Below, piece after piece: positions 11,769 through 22,359 of a stretch of DNA of 64,000 nt. Positions within the stretch are counted from its first letter, which is position 1. The number at the start of each line of letters is the position of its first letter. The notes beneath the pieces are model-generated. The model was not told where the DNA came from. It ran no database searches and saw nothing but the letters and a program-made list of their open reading frames with translations. The stretch comes from Vitellaria paradoxa (Eukaryota; Streptophyta; Magnoliopsida; Ericales; Sapotaceae): contig CM034236.1 in NCBI GenBank assembly GCA_019916065.1, positions 15,143,167-15,207,166 on the forward strand, read 5' to 3'. The position numbers and the translations under genes are program-made.

Positions 11769-13006
11769 GATAGCGCATGTGCATAGATTATAGAAAGTTA
11801 AATGCAGTCATAAGGAAGGATCATTTCCCTCTTCCATTCCTAGATCAGGTATTGGAAAGAGTGGCAGGACAGGCATTTTACTGTTTCTTGGATGGATACT
11901 CTGATCAAATTGAGATTGCATTAGATGATCAGGTGAAGACCACATTTACTTGTCCATTTGGTACATTTGCATATAGGCGCATGCCTTTTGGTCTTTGCAA
12001 TGCTCCTGCAACCTTCCAAAGATGCATGATCAGTTTGTTTATTGACTTTGTGGAGAAATTTCTTGAAGTGTTCATGGATGACTTTTCAGTTTATGGGAGT
12101 GACTTTGATTTGTGCTTGGGGAATCTGGAGAAGGTTTTAGCAATATGTGAAGAGAAAAATTTGGTGTTGAATTAGGAGAAATGCCATTTTATGGTAACTC
12201 AGGGAATAGTTCTTGGTCATATAGTGTCTTCTAGGGGGATAGAAGTAGATAGAGCAAAAGTTGAAATTATTCAAAAACTTCCTACCCCTAGATGTGTCAA
12301 GGAAGTCAGATCATTTTTAGGACATGCAGGTTTCTATAGGAGATTCATTGCATCATTCAGTGCCATTTCTAGACCTTTGTGTAATCTCCTAGGCCAGGAC
12401 GTTCCTTTTGATTGGACATCAGATTGTCAGGCTTCATTTGATAGACTTAAGGACTTGCTCACTTCAGCTCCCATTATGCAGACACCAGATTGGACTCTAC
12501 CCTTTGAGATCATGTGTGACGCTAGTGATAGTGCCATTGGTGCAGTCTTAGGTCAGAGGAAGGAGAGGAAGTCACATGTGTTATACTATGCTAGCAAATC
12601 CCTTAGTGATGCACAAAAGAACTACACAACTACTGAGAAGGAGTTGCTAGCAGTAGTATATGCATTGGATAAGTTCAGATCATACCTAGTGGGATCTCAT
12701 GTCATTGTATTTACTGACCATACAGTATTGAAGTATCTTTTGACCAAATCTGATGCCAAGCCTAGACTCATTAGGTGGATTCTTTTGCTTCAAGAATTTG
12801 ATTTAGAGATCAAAGATAAGAAGGGAGTTGAAAATGTAGTTGCTGATCATCTTTCTAGACTCCCACATCAGGACTTAGCATCTTTTGAGTCACCTATTAA
12901 TGAGACATTCCCTGATGAGCAGTTTTTTCATATAGATTCCTCAGAGACACCATGGTTTGCAGATATAGCCAATTATTTGGTTTCAGGTGTGGTGCCCTCT
13001 CATTAG
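11769..13006 (+). pseudogene. pol: Reverse transcriptase and RNase H, Athila-like copy 1
   Basis: The RT palm is clear: CIDYRKLN, FLDGYS, FGTFAYRRMPFGLCNAPATFQRCM and the active site F-M-D-D (12071-12082, the YxDD position). A stop (TAG, 12173-12175) falls where related elements have a tryptophan before EKCHF, and another TAG lies a few codons after the frameshift near 11769. Two codons are missing just after GYS compared with copy 2. RNase H follows with [12 protein letters not shown] (first acidic residue at 12518), TEKEL and FTDH. The segment ends in a TAG at 13004-13006 that is a tryptophan codon in copy 2. Confidence 0.88.
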
Positions 13007-14244
13007 ACCATGTTAGATAAGAGAAAATTTTTTAGGAATGTGAGGAACTTTTTCTGGGATGATCCATATCTATTTAAGTATTGCTCAGATCAGGTCATTA
13101 GGAGATGCATACCCGAGAGTGAAGCTCATAGTGTCATTAGTTTTTGTCATACTCTCGCATGTGGAGGTCATTTTTCAGCTAGGAAGACAGTGGCAAAGAT
13201 TTTGCAGAGTGGATTGTATTGGCCTACCATGTTTCGGGATGTGCATACCTTTTGTGTTGCCTGTGATAAGTGTCAAAGACTTGGTAAGCTCACTAGGAGG
13301 AACATGATGCCACTTCACCCTATTATGTGCTTAATATCTTTGATTGTTGGGGTATGGACTTCATGGGACCATTTGTGAATTCATTTGGTCATGAATATAT
13401 CTTAGTGGCTGTTGACTATGTTTCAAAGTGGGTGGAAGCCATTCCAACTAGGACCAATGACCACAAGGTAGTGATTAGATTCTTGAAGGAGAATGTGTTC
13501 TCAAGATTTGGAATGCCAAAAGCCATGATAAGTGATAGAGGAACACACTTTTGCAATAGGCATGTGGGGCTTTTGATGAAGAAGTATGGGGTATTGCACA
13601 AGGTTGGAACATCTTACCATCCCCAAACAAGTGGACAAGCTGAGTTAGCTAATAGGGAGATCAAAAGAATCATTGAAAAAAAAGTGAATCCCACTAGAAA
13701 AGATTGGTCTTTGAAATTGGTTGATGCACTTTGGGCTTATAGGACTGCCTACAAGACTATTCTAAGCATGTCTCGTTATAGGTTGGTGTATGGAAAAGCT
13801 TGTCATCTTCCTGTGGAACTTGAACACAAGGCTTATTGGGCTGTGAAACATTTCAATGAAAACATCAATGAAGCTGGATTTCAAAGGAAGTTGCAACTTA
13901 GTGAGTTGGAGGAGATCCGAAATGATGCATATGAGAATGCCAAGATCACCAAGGATAGAGTGAAGAAGTGGCATGATGCACATATCCTTAAAAGAGAGTT
14001 GGTTGTGGGTCAAAAGGTTTTGTTGTATGACTCTAGGTTGCACTTGTTTCCCGGAAAGTTAAAGTCAAGATGGAGTGGTCCATATGTGATTCAGAACATC
14101 ACTGAGTTTGGGGCTGTTGACATTCAAAATCCAACCTCCAAGAATATTTTTAGAGTGAATGGACATAGATTGAAAGAGTATCATGAGAATTTCATTGCTG
14201 AAATTGAGAGTTGGGATCTTGAAGATCCCTCGGATTATGGTTGA
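13007..14244 (+). pseudogene. pol: Integrase, Athila-like copy 1
   Basis: The N-terminal zinc-binding module shows H-x6-H (within [11 protein letters not shown]) and C-x2-C (CDKC). The frame then shifts near 13330. The core domain has D in WGMDFMGPF (13357), D in ISDRGTHF (13534) and E in GQAEL (13642), with 35 residues between the last two, as in the DDE integrases. The C-terminus has the GPY/F-type motif SRWSGPYVI. No chromodomain is seen, consistent with the Athila group. Confidence 0.88.
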
Positions 14245-15338
14245 TTGAGGAGAGAAGTCCGTTTTGTACCATAGTAGTTTAGTTCTTCTTTTTATTTAGT
14301 TCTTTTCTGTTATTAAAAAAAAAAAAAAACTTTTTCAGTTTGCAAGTCTAACAATTGGTTGCAGCATTCAAATATGGAAGTAGTAGCTTATTGAGGAGAT
14401 GGAGCATTCACTGTTCTGTAATGCAAGTATGTTCAAAGTTGGTTTGATCAGCCCACCCAATTGGTACAATTCATGAGCAGAAAATTTTCAATTTTCTGAA
14501 GTGCATTTCATGGGACTTAAGTGATTTGAACTGAGTTAAATTGCTGTAACACTGCTTTGCATTCGAATGAGCTGTTCTTGGAGTATGTTGCACTAACCAG
14601 GTTGGGGGAAATTACATTGGAAGCATTCTAAATTTTCAGCACCTCAACTCAATTAATTAAGCTCAATTAAGCTTATCAGGTACCCTCTTCTCTCAGAACT
14701 TTATTGCTTAACTTGATCTTACATTGGGGACAATGCTCACTTTTAGTTGGGGGGGAGGATCATAATCTAAGATTCTATTTTGAGTGACATTGGTTGCATT
14801 GACATGATTTATTGTGACTAGAATTGCTTGAGTTGGTTTTTCTGAATTGCTTGTGATTGAGATTCTCTTGTTTAGCTTGCAAAAATTGGTTTAAAAAAAA
14901 AGAATTTTGAAAATTTTTAGCATTTTTTTATTGCATAATATTTCTAGGATTAAGTGTTTTTAGGAATAAATTTAGTGTAAAAAAAAATGGCTTAAGTTTT
15001 TTTTTTTTTTAGGAACCATCACAGAAATTGGTTTGAGAAACACTCAGGTGCTGATTTACTGATAAAATGTATTCGAATGGGGAATTGGATATTCGGATGA
15101 GCTCAAGATTGGTTCAGTAACCCGACCCGTGACCCCTCATATTCGGATGTTTAATGAAACCCTATCTGAATGAATTATCAGCACCGGCCTCCTTATTTCC
15201 CTCCAACTACTCAAATTAAAGTCGTTGGCGAGGGTTGGGATTTTTAATAGAGAAGGACAAGAGCTAGGGTTTTGGGTGATCAGTGATACACAAAGAGAAC
15301 AAAGGGAAGGGATTTCCGCTGAGCTGATATCTGTAACA
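14245..15338 (+). other. Spacer between pol and the env-position ORF, with a G-run
   Basis: There is no convincing gene. A polypurine-like run AGTTGGGGGGGAGGAT lies at about 14745-14760. It resembles the 3' polypurine tract (AGTTGGGGGG) before the 3' LTR and may act as an internal tract; that is inference. Poly-A and poly-T runs follow. Confidence 0.5.
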
Positions 15339-16607
15339 ATGGCACCAAGGAGGAAGATGACAGCGCCTGGGCCACGAAGAACGAGCCAACGCCTGAGGGC
15401 ACAACATCTAGGTAAGAAATCTGCTCCTGTTGTTTCTGAGCCCATAGAAATTGACATATCTGAATCTACACTCCCTTCTTCTGACAATGAAATCCAACCA
15501 CCCCTTGAGCAAGAACACTCATTGGGTGGCAATGAGGGTAATGAGCCTATCCTAGAAGCAGAGGCTCCTGATATGGCCATTCCAGATGAACTTTATTCCA
15601 ACCCGCGTTTTGCAAACCCAGCATCTGAAAAGAGGTATACGGATGGGTATGCAAAACGAGCAGTTCTATGTGAAAGAGGGATCCTATTAGATGACTATAC
15701 AGAGCAGCCTTATGAGTTGAAAGGCATGCTTGTAGACAGGGGATGGTCTGATTGGATAACTGTTAGCCAGAGAGCTATAGTACCCCTAGTCAAAGAATTT
15801 TACTCAAATGCTGTGATGGGAAGAGAGGGAAGCAAAGAGATTCACACTAAGGTGAGGAAGATACCTGTAGTGATAACCCCTGAGTTGATAGCAAGAGCTA
15901 CTGCACTTCCCTTAGGAAATACCCCTAGTGCAACCCCACAGCAACAAGCTGCGTGGACAGAGCAGCTGAGTAAGGAAAACTTGGTAAAATTACTGTCAGG
16001 GAATTCCCAAGCTAAATGGGATGGAGTTAGAATGTCAAGGGGAGACCTCACTGATAAGAGCAGGGTGCTGCATATGTTGGTGTGTTCCAAGATTCTTCCT
16101 CATGCATATGTGTCCTCTGTGACAGTGACACAAGCTGAGCTCATTGGGAAGTTGCTAATAGGCATCCCTTTTGATTTAGCTAATCACATTTGGACTATCA
16201 TAGCCACGGCAGTGGAGAAGCCTGGAGTGAATTCTGGTTTACCCTTTGGAGGATTAATAACAAAAATTTTACAAAGTCATGGAGTGAAAGGGAAAGCAGG
16301 TATGGAAATGGTCAAGCCGGCTGCAAGAATTGCAAAGACATCTATGAAGAGGAGCCAAGGCCAACTGGCAAGAAGAGTGATCAGGGAACCACAGGGTGAG
16401 CAGCAACCAGCTGAGGAAGTAAGGACTGAGGAGATTACTCTGCGGAGTTTACATGAAATGGTGAAGGATGTCCAAGGAAAACAGGCTGAATTGACTGCTG
16501 AGATGAAGAGTTTGAAAGAGCAACAAGAGAAGAATCATCAGCAAGTGATTGAAATGTTAGAAGGATTGTATGAACCAGCTGCCTCAGGAGGTTTCGAACC
16601 TACTTAG
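15339..16607 (+). CDS. Env-position ORF of Athila-like copy 1 (putative plant transposon protein)
   Basis: This 422-residue ORF is the only long intact one in the element. I chose the ATG of MAPRRKM; the frame is open further upstream only from a TTG. The N-terminus is basic (PRRKMTAPGPRR), then acidic. The middle (about residues 85-290) resembles the domain known as putative plant transposon protein (PF20167-like), with the motif LVKEFYSNA and a hydrophobic stretch LIGKLLIGIPFDLANHIW. The last 60 residues (TLRSLHEMVKDVQGKQAELTAE...) look like a coiled coil. The position after pol is where Athila elements carry an env-like gene, but I see no clear signal peptide or transmembrane helix, so an envelope role is not supported. 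The same ORF is frameshifted in copy 2. Confidence 0.75.
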   Translation: MAPRRKMTAPGPRRTSQRLRAQHLGKKSAPVVSEPIEIDISESTLPSSDNEIQPPLEQEHSLGGNEGNEPILEAEAPDMAIPDELYSNPRFANPASEKRYTDGYAKRAVLCERGILLDDYTEQPYELKGMLVDRGWSDWITVSQRAIVPLVKEFYSNAVMGREGSKEIHTKVRKIPVVITPELIARATALPLGNTPSATPQQQAAWTEQLSKENLVKLLSGNSQAKWDGVRMSRGDLTDKSRVLHMLVCSKILPHAYVSSVTVTQAELIGKLLIGIPFDLANHIWTIIATAVEKPGVNSGLPFGGLITKILQSHGVKGKAGMEMVKPAARIAKTSMKRSQGQLARRVIREPQGEQQPAEEVRTEEITLRSLHEMVKDVQGKQAELTAEMKSLKEQQEKNHQQVIEMLEGLYEPAASGGFEPT

Positions 16608-18435
16608 TGATGGTTATGTGATCCTTTGTTTTGGCACATAAGCTGAAATCTGTGCATGGATTCTTACAAAAAAAAAAAAAAAACTTAGAGCCATGTTTTG
16701 TTAGGTTGAAAATTAGGACCTTTTGGTTTTGTTTTATTTTTGCTTTGGTACTTTTCTGGATTTTGGACAACATTGACCATGAATTTGGTGAAATTTGGGT
16801 GGAGAATTGAGCTTGAACAAAAGGAATGCTGTTATGATCTATTTTCTTTTTAAAATTAGCTTCTTGTGTTTTGAATGGATGGAATTTCATAGTTGGGATT
16901 TTAAGTGATGCCAACTGTCGAGCTTTAAGTTTTAAATTTGGAATTTGAAATTTGTGATATGTTTAGTTTGCTTAATTGTTGAATTGATTGTGAGTAGATT
17001 TAGTTTTTGACTTGTTAACTTGAATATAGATACTCATAAATGAACTTCTTAATTGGACTATGTATTATATCACTTCCCAGCCATAGTGGAGACTTAAACC
17101 TGAAGTGAGTTTTTGAACCTTTAAACTTTGTTCATGAGAGACTTACATTTACTCAAAAAAGCTTTAAAAGCTTTAAAGTTTTTTGCACTTCAGTTCTTTC
17201 AATAACTCCAAATACAATACTTTGTTTTGGGTGTTTGTGAAATTGTGGATGAATTGAACTTGATTCTTGGTTCTTTGCTGTAATGGTTGAGTGGAATGAC
17301 ACTATGGAAATGACATTAGGTATTTTTTTTTTTTTGTAACATTTGTGCCTATTACCTTTCTTTGAGGAACATCACCTTTGTAACCGAATTTGAGCCTTAA
17401 TAGAGTATTCATATTTCCTTCTTTCCACCTCCTTATTCCCTTAACCATAATGAATGCTCTTTAGCCTTCCTAATATATTTTGGAATACACTGAAAGTAAG
17501 GGGGGAAGAGCAATGAAAAAATTGCAGGATTGTGGGAGTAAGAAAAGAAAAAAAATAGATGGAAGAAAAGAAAAGTTTGGTGATGTAGAAAAATCAAAGA
17601 AAAACACTTTGGCCATGAATTTCAGTTTTTCAATCTCAGTTTCTAGATTTCAAAAAAAAAAATGAAAAAAATTTTTTTTTTGAAATAAGGGTGTGATTTG
17701 GTAGAACTGCGGAAAGGTAGTGGTATGATAATTTTAGTGTTCCAAAATATCTTGAACTCCCTATCCCTCCTTTGAATCCTCCTATTACATCCCAATAGCC
17801 TCATTATAACCTAATGCAAGTCCTAATGGATCCATAGAAGAATTCTCATTCAATTATGAAAGCTAGGAATTGAGAATGCATGGTGAAAATTCTGAAATAA
17901 ACTCACTGCATCATTCTTTCATGGAGTTATGCAAGTCCTTTTATTTCTTGAATAAATCGTTCTTGACTTATGATGCTACCTTCTAGAATTTGATTTACAT
18001 TTACTCTTTAAAAAGGGGCATCTTGAGTAAAACCTTGTGTGATCTATTTTCTTGTGAGTGGATTCCAAGGTGAGAATTGAAGTCGAAACTTAGGGAGATG
18101 GTGTGATGCAAAAATTCAAGATAGAGTTTGATTTTAGAGATTTAAATTGAGTTAACAGGTTAAGAGCTGAATTTTCATACTTGGTTCAAATATTTAGCAA
18201 ATTTTACATGCCGCACAGAATTTCAAGATTTTAAATTGTTATCTTAAATTCCTTGGCTTGTGGTATTGATTAACATTCTATAGTTATGATTTACCATTCA
18301 TTTAGAACTTGAGATGCTGTCCTTAGGAATGCTCTTTACAGACCTGCAAACCCAAAAATAAAGCTTTTGGTTGTTTTTAAGGTAGCTCTCTTACTTTAGA
18401 CATTACTAGGGACTAGTAATGTTGTAGTTGGGGGG
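16608..18435 (+). other. Long 3' untranslated region of Athila-like copy 1
   Basis: About 1.8 kb lies without a supported gene. It has A- and T-runs and a repeated AAAGCTTT near 17160. Just before the LTR is a hairpin of CATTACTAG and CTAGTAATG around a GGA loop (18401-18421), followed by the polypurine tract AGTTGGGGGG (about 18426-18435). Confidence 0.6.
18401..18435 (+). promoter_or_regulatory. Hairpin and polypurine tract before the 3' LTR
   Basis: A perfect 9-bp stem with a 3-base loop sits a few bases before AGTTGGGGGG, which directly abuts the TGTGATTGG start of the LTR. The G-run is the likely primer for plus-strand synthesis. The hairpin is present in both copies (also 56093-56113). 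Its role is unknown. Confidence 0.6.
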
Positions 18436-19977
18436 TGTGATTGGACTTAACTCGTTACATATTTCTTTACTTAATTACACCTTTATATAGGATATAAATG
18501 ATATAAAACTTGTGTTTTGTGCAGATTTTATCTTCTACTTTAAACATATGGAACATGTATTGAATTATGTCACAAGAAGAAGCAATTTGAGTATTATTAA
18601 GGATGCAAAGGAAGATTTGCTGAAACACATTTTGTTGAGTAAAGCCATCGGAGTAGATGAAGAATTTCCATGTGAACTTAATACGAGAAAGGAAAAATCA
18701 GCAATCTGGAAGTTCCTGAAGTAGAGTCCCATTCAAATTTGGGAATTGGCCCATCTAAATACAATTGCTGAGTGAACCAATTTCTGAAGTGGACGGCATA
18801 TTCGAATACAACTGAAAAGCATTCGAATGGTGGGTTATTTCCAGTAACGAATTCCATGTGACCTCAGCTGTTCCATGTGACAAGATTCCGAAAGACAGTG
18901 AGGGGCAAGATCTGTAATTAAGGGTGAATTGCATAACGGAATGAGGATTTTTTGGGGCCGAAAGAATGAGTGGAGAGAGAAAGGGGGGTGGGCATCACAT
19001 GACCCACCCGTGGAGGATATACACATTCGGACAGAGAGCTGGAGAAAAAAAAAGGGTTTTTGGGGGCTGTCTTCTTTTGTTTCTGTTATTGCTTGAGCTG
19101 AGAGGGAGTCTTTCATTTTTTTTTTCGGTTCTTCCGATTTCAACAGTTGTAATTAGATTTTCCATTGCAATTCAATTTCAATTCCAGATTTCAGATTTCA
19201 AATGTCTCAATTTCATCTTTCTATTTTTGTTTCTAATTTCCTGAGAATGATCGGCTAGTTTTTCTTGGGCCAAGGCAAGGACAATGTCCTGTCCAATGAT
19301 TTCCAAGATGCCGTTCTTCATGGATTAATTTTGAGTTATTTGGTTATCAATCTTAGTTGTATCTAATTACTGTCAAAATCAATGGTCCAATGTCCGATTA
19401 ACACTTGTTTACATATTTTATCAATGAGTTCATAGAAGTTGCTGAATTCAGAACTCTTATTGCAAATATGTATGGGAGTTGCTAGAATTAGATCTTCTAT
19501 AGTCTTCATGATAGATTATGCACATCACTTGTTTGATCCATGGCTTGTATCATTTGAAATTAATTTTCTCCAAACATTAGAGCAACTAGAATTGATGATC
19601 TATTCACTCTTGGTATTTTGAGATTGATTTGGATAGGCATTGGAATTGTCTTGCCCATCTTTTTAATATCAAGTTTTAGTTAAGTTTAGTTTTCATTTCA
19701 AAACCCATTTCCAAAACCATCAAAAATTCCAAACCAGATTTTCAATTCTGTTTACCATTCATGTGAGCCATGTTTTGCCTCTTTAATCCATTTGATTCAA
19801 ACATGATTTTGCTCCCTAGATCCCTGTGGATATGACCTGGTTCTTACCAGTTAATTGTGCTACAATGAAACCTTGCACTTGGGGGAGTTTGTCTCGATTT
19901 TCCCTACTCAACACCTTTGAAATCTGAATTTGCATCTTTATTTACATTTGAGAGTGCGGTAATTAAGCAAACACAAG
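18436..19977 (+). repeat. 3' LTR of Athila-like copy 1
   Basis: It starts TGTGATTGG directly after the polypurine tract and ends about ACACAAG before TATGTTGTTTGATAG, the start of spacer X. It shares marker bases with the 3' LTR of copy 2 (GGTCCAATGTCC near 19385, TTTTGCTCCC near 19808) rather than with its own 5' LTR. Confidence 0.9.
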
Positions 19978-21855
19978 TATGTTGTTTGATAGAAGTATGG
20001 AGAAAGAAATAACAATATTGTCCCTCATTCTTTTATCTCGCCTTTTTTTTTTTTAAAATGATTTTTCTCATTTTTTTATCTCTATTTTTTCTAGAGATGT
20101 TTCCGCTGATCTTTTATCTCAATTTTTTTTTTAAAGATGGTTTTTATTAATCTTTGATCTTGATTTTTTCTGGAGATGATTTCCACTGATCATTTATCTC
20201 ATTTTAAATACAAATACTGTTTTAACAAAATTGAGATAGAAAGTATTAAAAGTAACATTTTATCTCAATTTGTAATTAGACTAAGATAAAAAATTTAGCT
20301 CACAAATGTTTATCATATTTTTTCTAAAGCCGTAATCCTTGTAAATCTCCTAATGTGATCTTTAACAATTGTTGTATTAATGTAACGAGTAGTTTAACAT
20401 AATTTGGCTTATCCCAAGATTTTTTTGATTTTTTGTTTATTGATCTATGATAGTAGATTTTATAGCATATTAAATTAATTAAAATTAATAAATAAATGTT
20501 ACAACAAAATTGAAATCTAATTTAAATTATATAAAGTGATAAAAAAATTTTTTGACCGAGATATAGAGAAAGAAATAACAATAACGTCTTTCATTCTTTT
20601 ATCTCGCTTGTTTTTAGATATGATTTTTCTTAGTTTTTTATCTCAGTTTTTTCTAGAGACGTTTTCACTGATTTTTTATCACGGTTTTTTTATGAGATGG
20701 TTTTCACTGGTTTTTTAACTGGGTGTTTTTTCCTAGAGTTAGTTTCCACTAATCTTTTATCTTATTTTTAATAAAATTACAGTTTTGACAAAATTGAGAG
20801 AGAGAGTATTAAAATTTACCTTCTATCTCAGTTTTTTAATTAGACTAAGATAAAAAATTTAGCTCACAAATTTTTATCATACTTTTTCTAATACCATGAT
20901 ATTTACAAATCTCCTAATGTGATGTTTATCAATTATCCTATTAATATAATGAATAGTTCAACATAATTTGGCTTATCTTATCAAACCATAAATTATATGT
21001 TTTCCACAATTATATATCCAAGTTAGTGAAGTCCCACGAGACATATGGAAAAGGTTTTATTTTGATTGCTTTTTTTTTTTTTTTTTTTTTTTGTGGCGCA
21101 AGACTGTTTTCCGTACTAAATTGGAGCCTACAGGAGTTACGACTAGAAAATAGTTAGGACATACGTAGGTGAATAAATTATGAGATTAATGACAATCAGG
21201 ACCTAGAATGAAATTCTTACTTTCTACTTGTGATTTTCATTGATTTTTTGGTTTTTGAAAAATTATGTCATTTCTAATTCGGTACACCATATAAAGTTAG
21301 ATGATTCACTCCCACAGAGCGATCAATCCCGCATTTCGTCGGAATGAACTTATATTAATTTGTTAAGTGGATGAACTTATATTTTCATTTTGTCAAAAAA
21401 CAAAAGATAGAAAGGGAAAGATATGCAAGGAAACAGCACGTGCAGTTTCATATTTAAATTCGAAGCTAATGGCTAAACTTTATTGTTAAATTCGCTTATT
21501 AGTTTTCTACCTCAATGACGTCTATTTCTCGGCTAACACAGCCGCATGTGCATGCGGTTTTCTTTTAAAATTTTCATTTTTTTTTATCTCCTAGTACAAG
21601 GCCTTCAGGTTCATGCAGAGAATTTCGTTTTCTATACGGCGAAATCAAAAAGTGAGATTGAGAGAAAATCCATGGGGTTACATTAATTCCGAAAGGTCAT
21701 ATTAAATGTACGTTTAAGCATCATTAAAGTCCTCATAGGATCGGTTACACATCTTTATCCAACTATATAAACCTTGCACATAGCGCCCTGTGAACCCAGG
21801 CCAATTCCAACCTACTAATTCAAACACTTGGCCTATCTTTATCAAAAGAAAAATA
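19978..21855. repeat. Spacer X and 5' flank of gene B, with promoter
   Basis: No other gene is seen. Spacer X with its TTTATCTC modules runs to about 21000, then the gene 5' flank. The promoter elements match those of gene A: G-box CACGTG at 21437-21442, palindrome CCGCATG-TG-CATGCGG at 21542-21557 and TATATAAA at 21764-21771. The TATA box is 92 bp before the ATG, the same spacing as in copies A and C. Confidence 0.75.
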
Positions 21856-22359
21856 ATGTCTATCCGGCAGCCCGTACGAAACCAGATGGCGGAAATATTC
21901 ATTGGCATGCTCTCACTCCTTGTTGCCAGTGGCATGGCGCATGCTAGACTAGACGTGTACAACCAAACAATTAACCAAACACTAGTATTAGACAAATTGA
22001 GTGCTTTAACCAGGGATCCGAAGCATCCGTGGTACAAGCAACCGTTGCCTGTGGAGGCTTATCCAGGATTCTTTGATTTTTTGACCGCTTGTCTCGATCG
22101 TTTAGGTCAAAAGGAATGCGTACACCACGTTTTCAATGAAATGGTCGGAATCGAAAAAAATCTGAAAGATCTTAACTGCAGTTGTAAGGTTAAGGAAATA
22201 GGGCATAATTGCGTCATGGGATTGGCAGGGCTTACTGGTCATTTTAAAAAGTTCGAGGGTACTGCTCCTCATATCTACACCCTGGCTAGCGAACTGTTTT
22301 TTACAACTAAGAAGCTAACGAATTGCCCTGCTCCGGAACCTGCTCCGACTATGCCCTGA
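21856..22359 (+). CDS. Small secreted six-cysteine protein, copy B
   Basis: This 167-residue intact ORF is nearly identical to copy A. The signal peptide core reads LLVASGMAHA (Ser where A has Cys), and the middle has NEMVGIEKNLKD. All six mature cysteines and the CPAPEPAPTMP tail are kept. The ATG (MSIRQ) fits the TATA spacing; an in-frame GTG 66 bp upstream is in the leader and is rejected. As with copy A, a prolamin-like/ECA1-type secreted role is inferred from the cysteine pattern, and function is otherwise unknown. It lies between two spacers, and the unit downstream carries a CACTA insertion. Confidence 0.75.
   Translation: MSIRQPVRNQMAEIFIGMLSLLVASGMAHARLDVYNQTINQTLVLDKLSALTRDPKHPWYKQPLPVEAYPGFFDFLTACLDRLGQKECVHHVFNEMVGIEKNLKDLNCSCKVKEIGHNCVMGLAGLTGHFKKFEGTAPHIYTLASELFFTTKKLTNCPAPEPAPTMP

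Larger units (their letters stand above)
6160..19977 (+). mobile_element. Athila-like Ty3/gypsy retrotransposon, copy 1 (complete structure)
   Basis: This 13.8-kb element has two LTRs of about 1.54 kb, a tRNA-Asp primer site, a gag-pol region in the order gag, protease, reverse transcriptase, RNase H, integrase, and an extra ORF after pol. That order, the tRNA-Asp primer and the post-pol ORF of the putative plant transposon protein type point to the Athila/Tat group of non-chromodomain gypsy elements. It is inserted in gene-unit spacer just before spacer X. The flanks AATGT (left) and TATGT (right) look like a 5-bp target duplication with one mismatch, and the exact LTR end is uncertain by two bases. 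Gag-pol is broken by stops and frameshifts, so the element is not autonomous. Another copy of the same insertion lies at 44666-57670. Confidence 0.92.

Noticed and set aside
15225..15338. Earlier start for the env-position ORF
   Set aside because: It depends on TTG. The ATG at 15339 is preferred.
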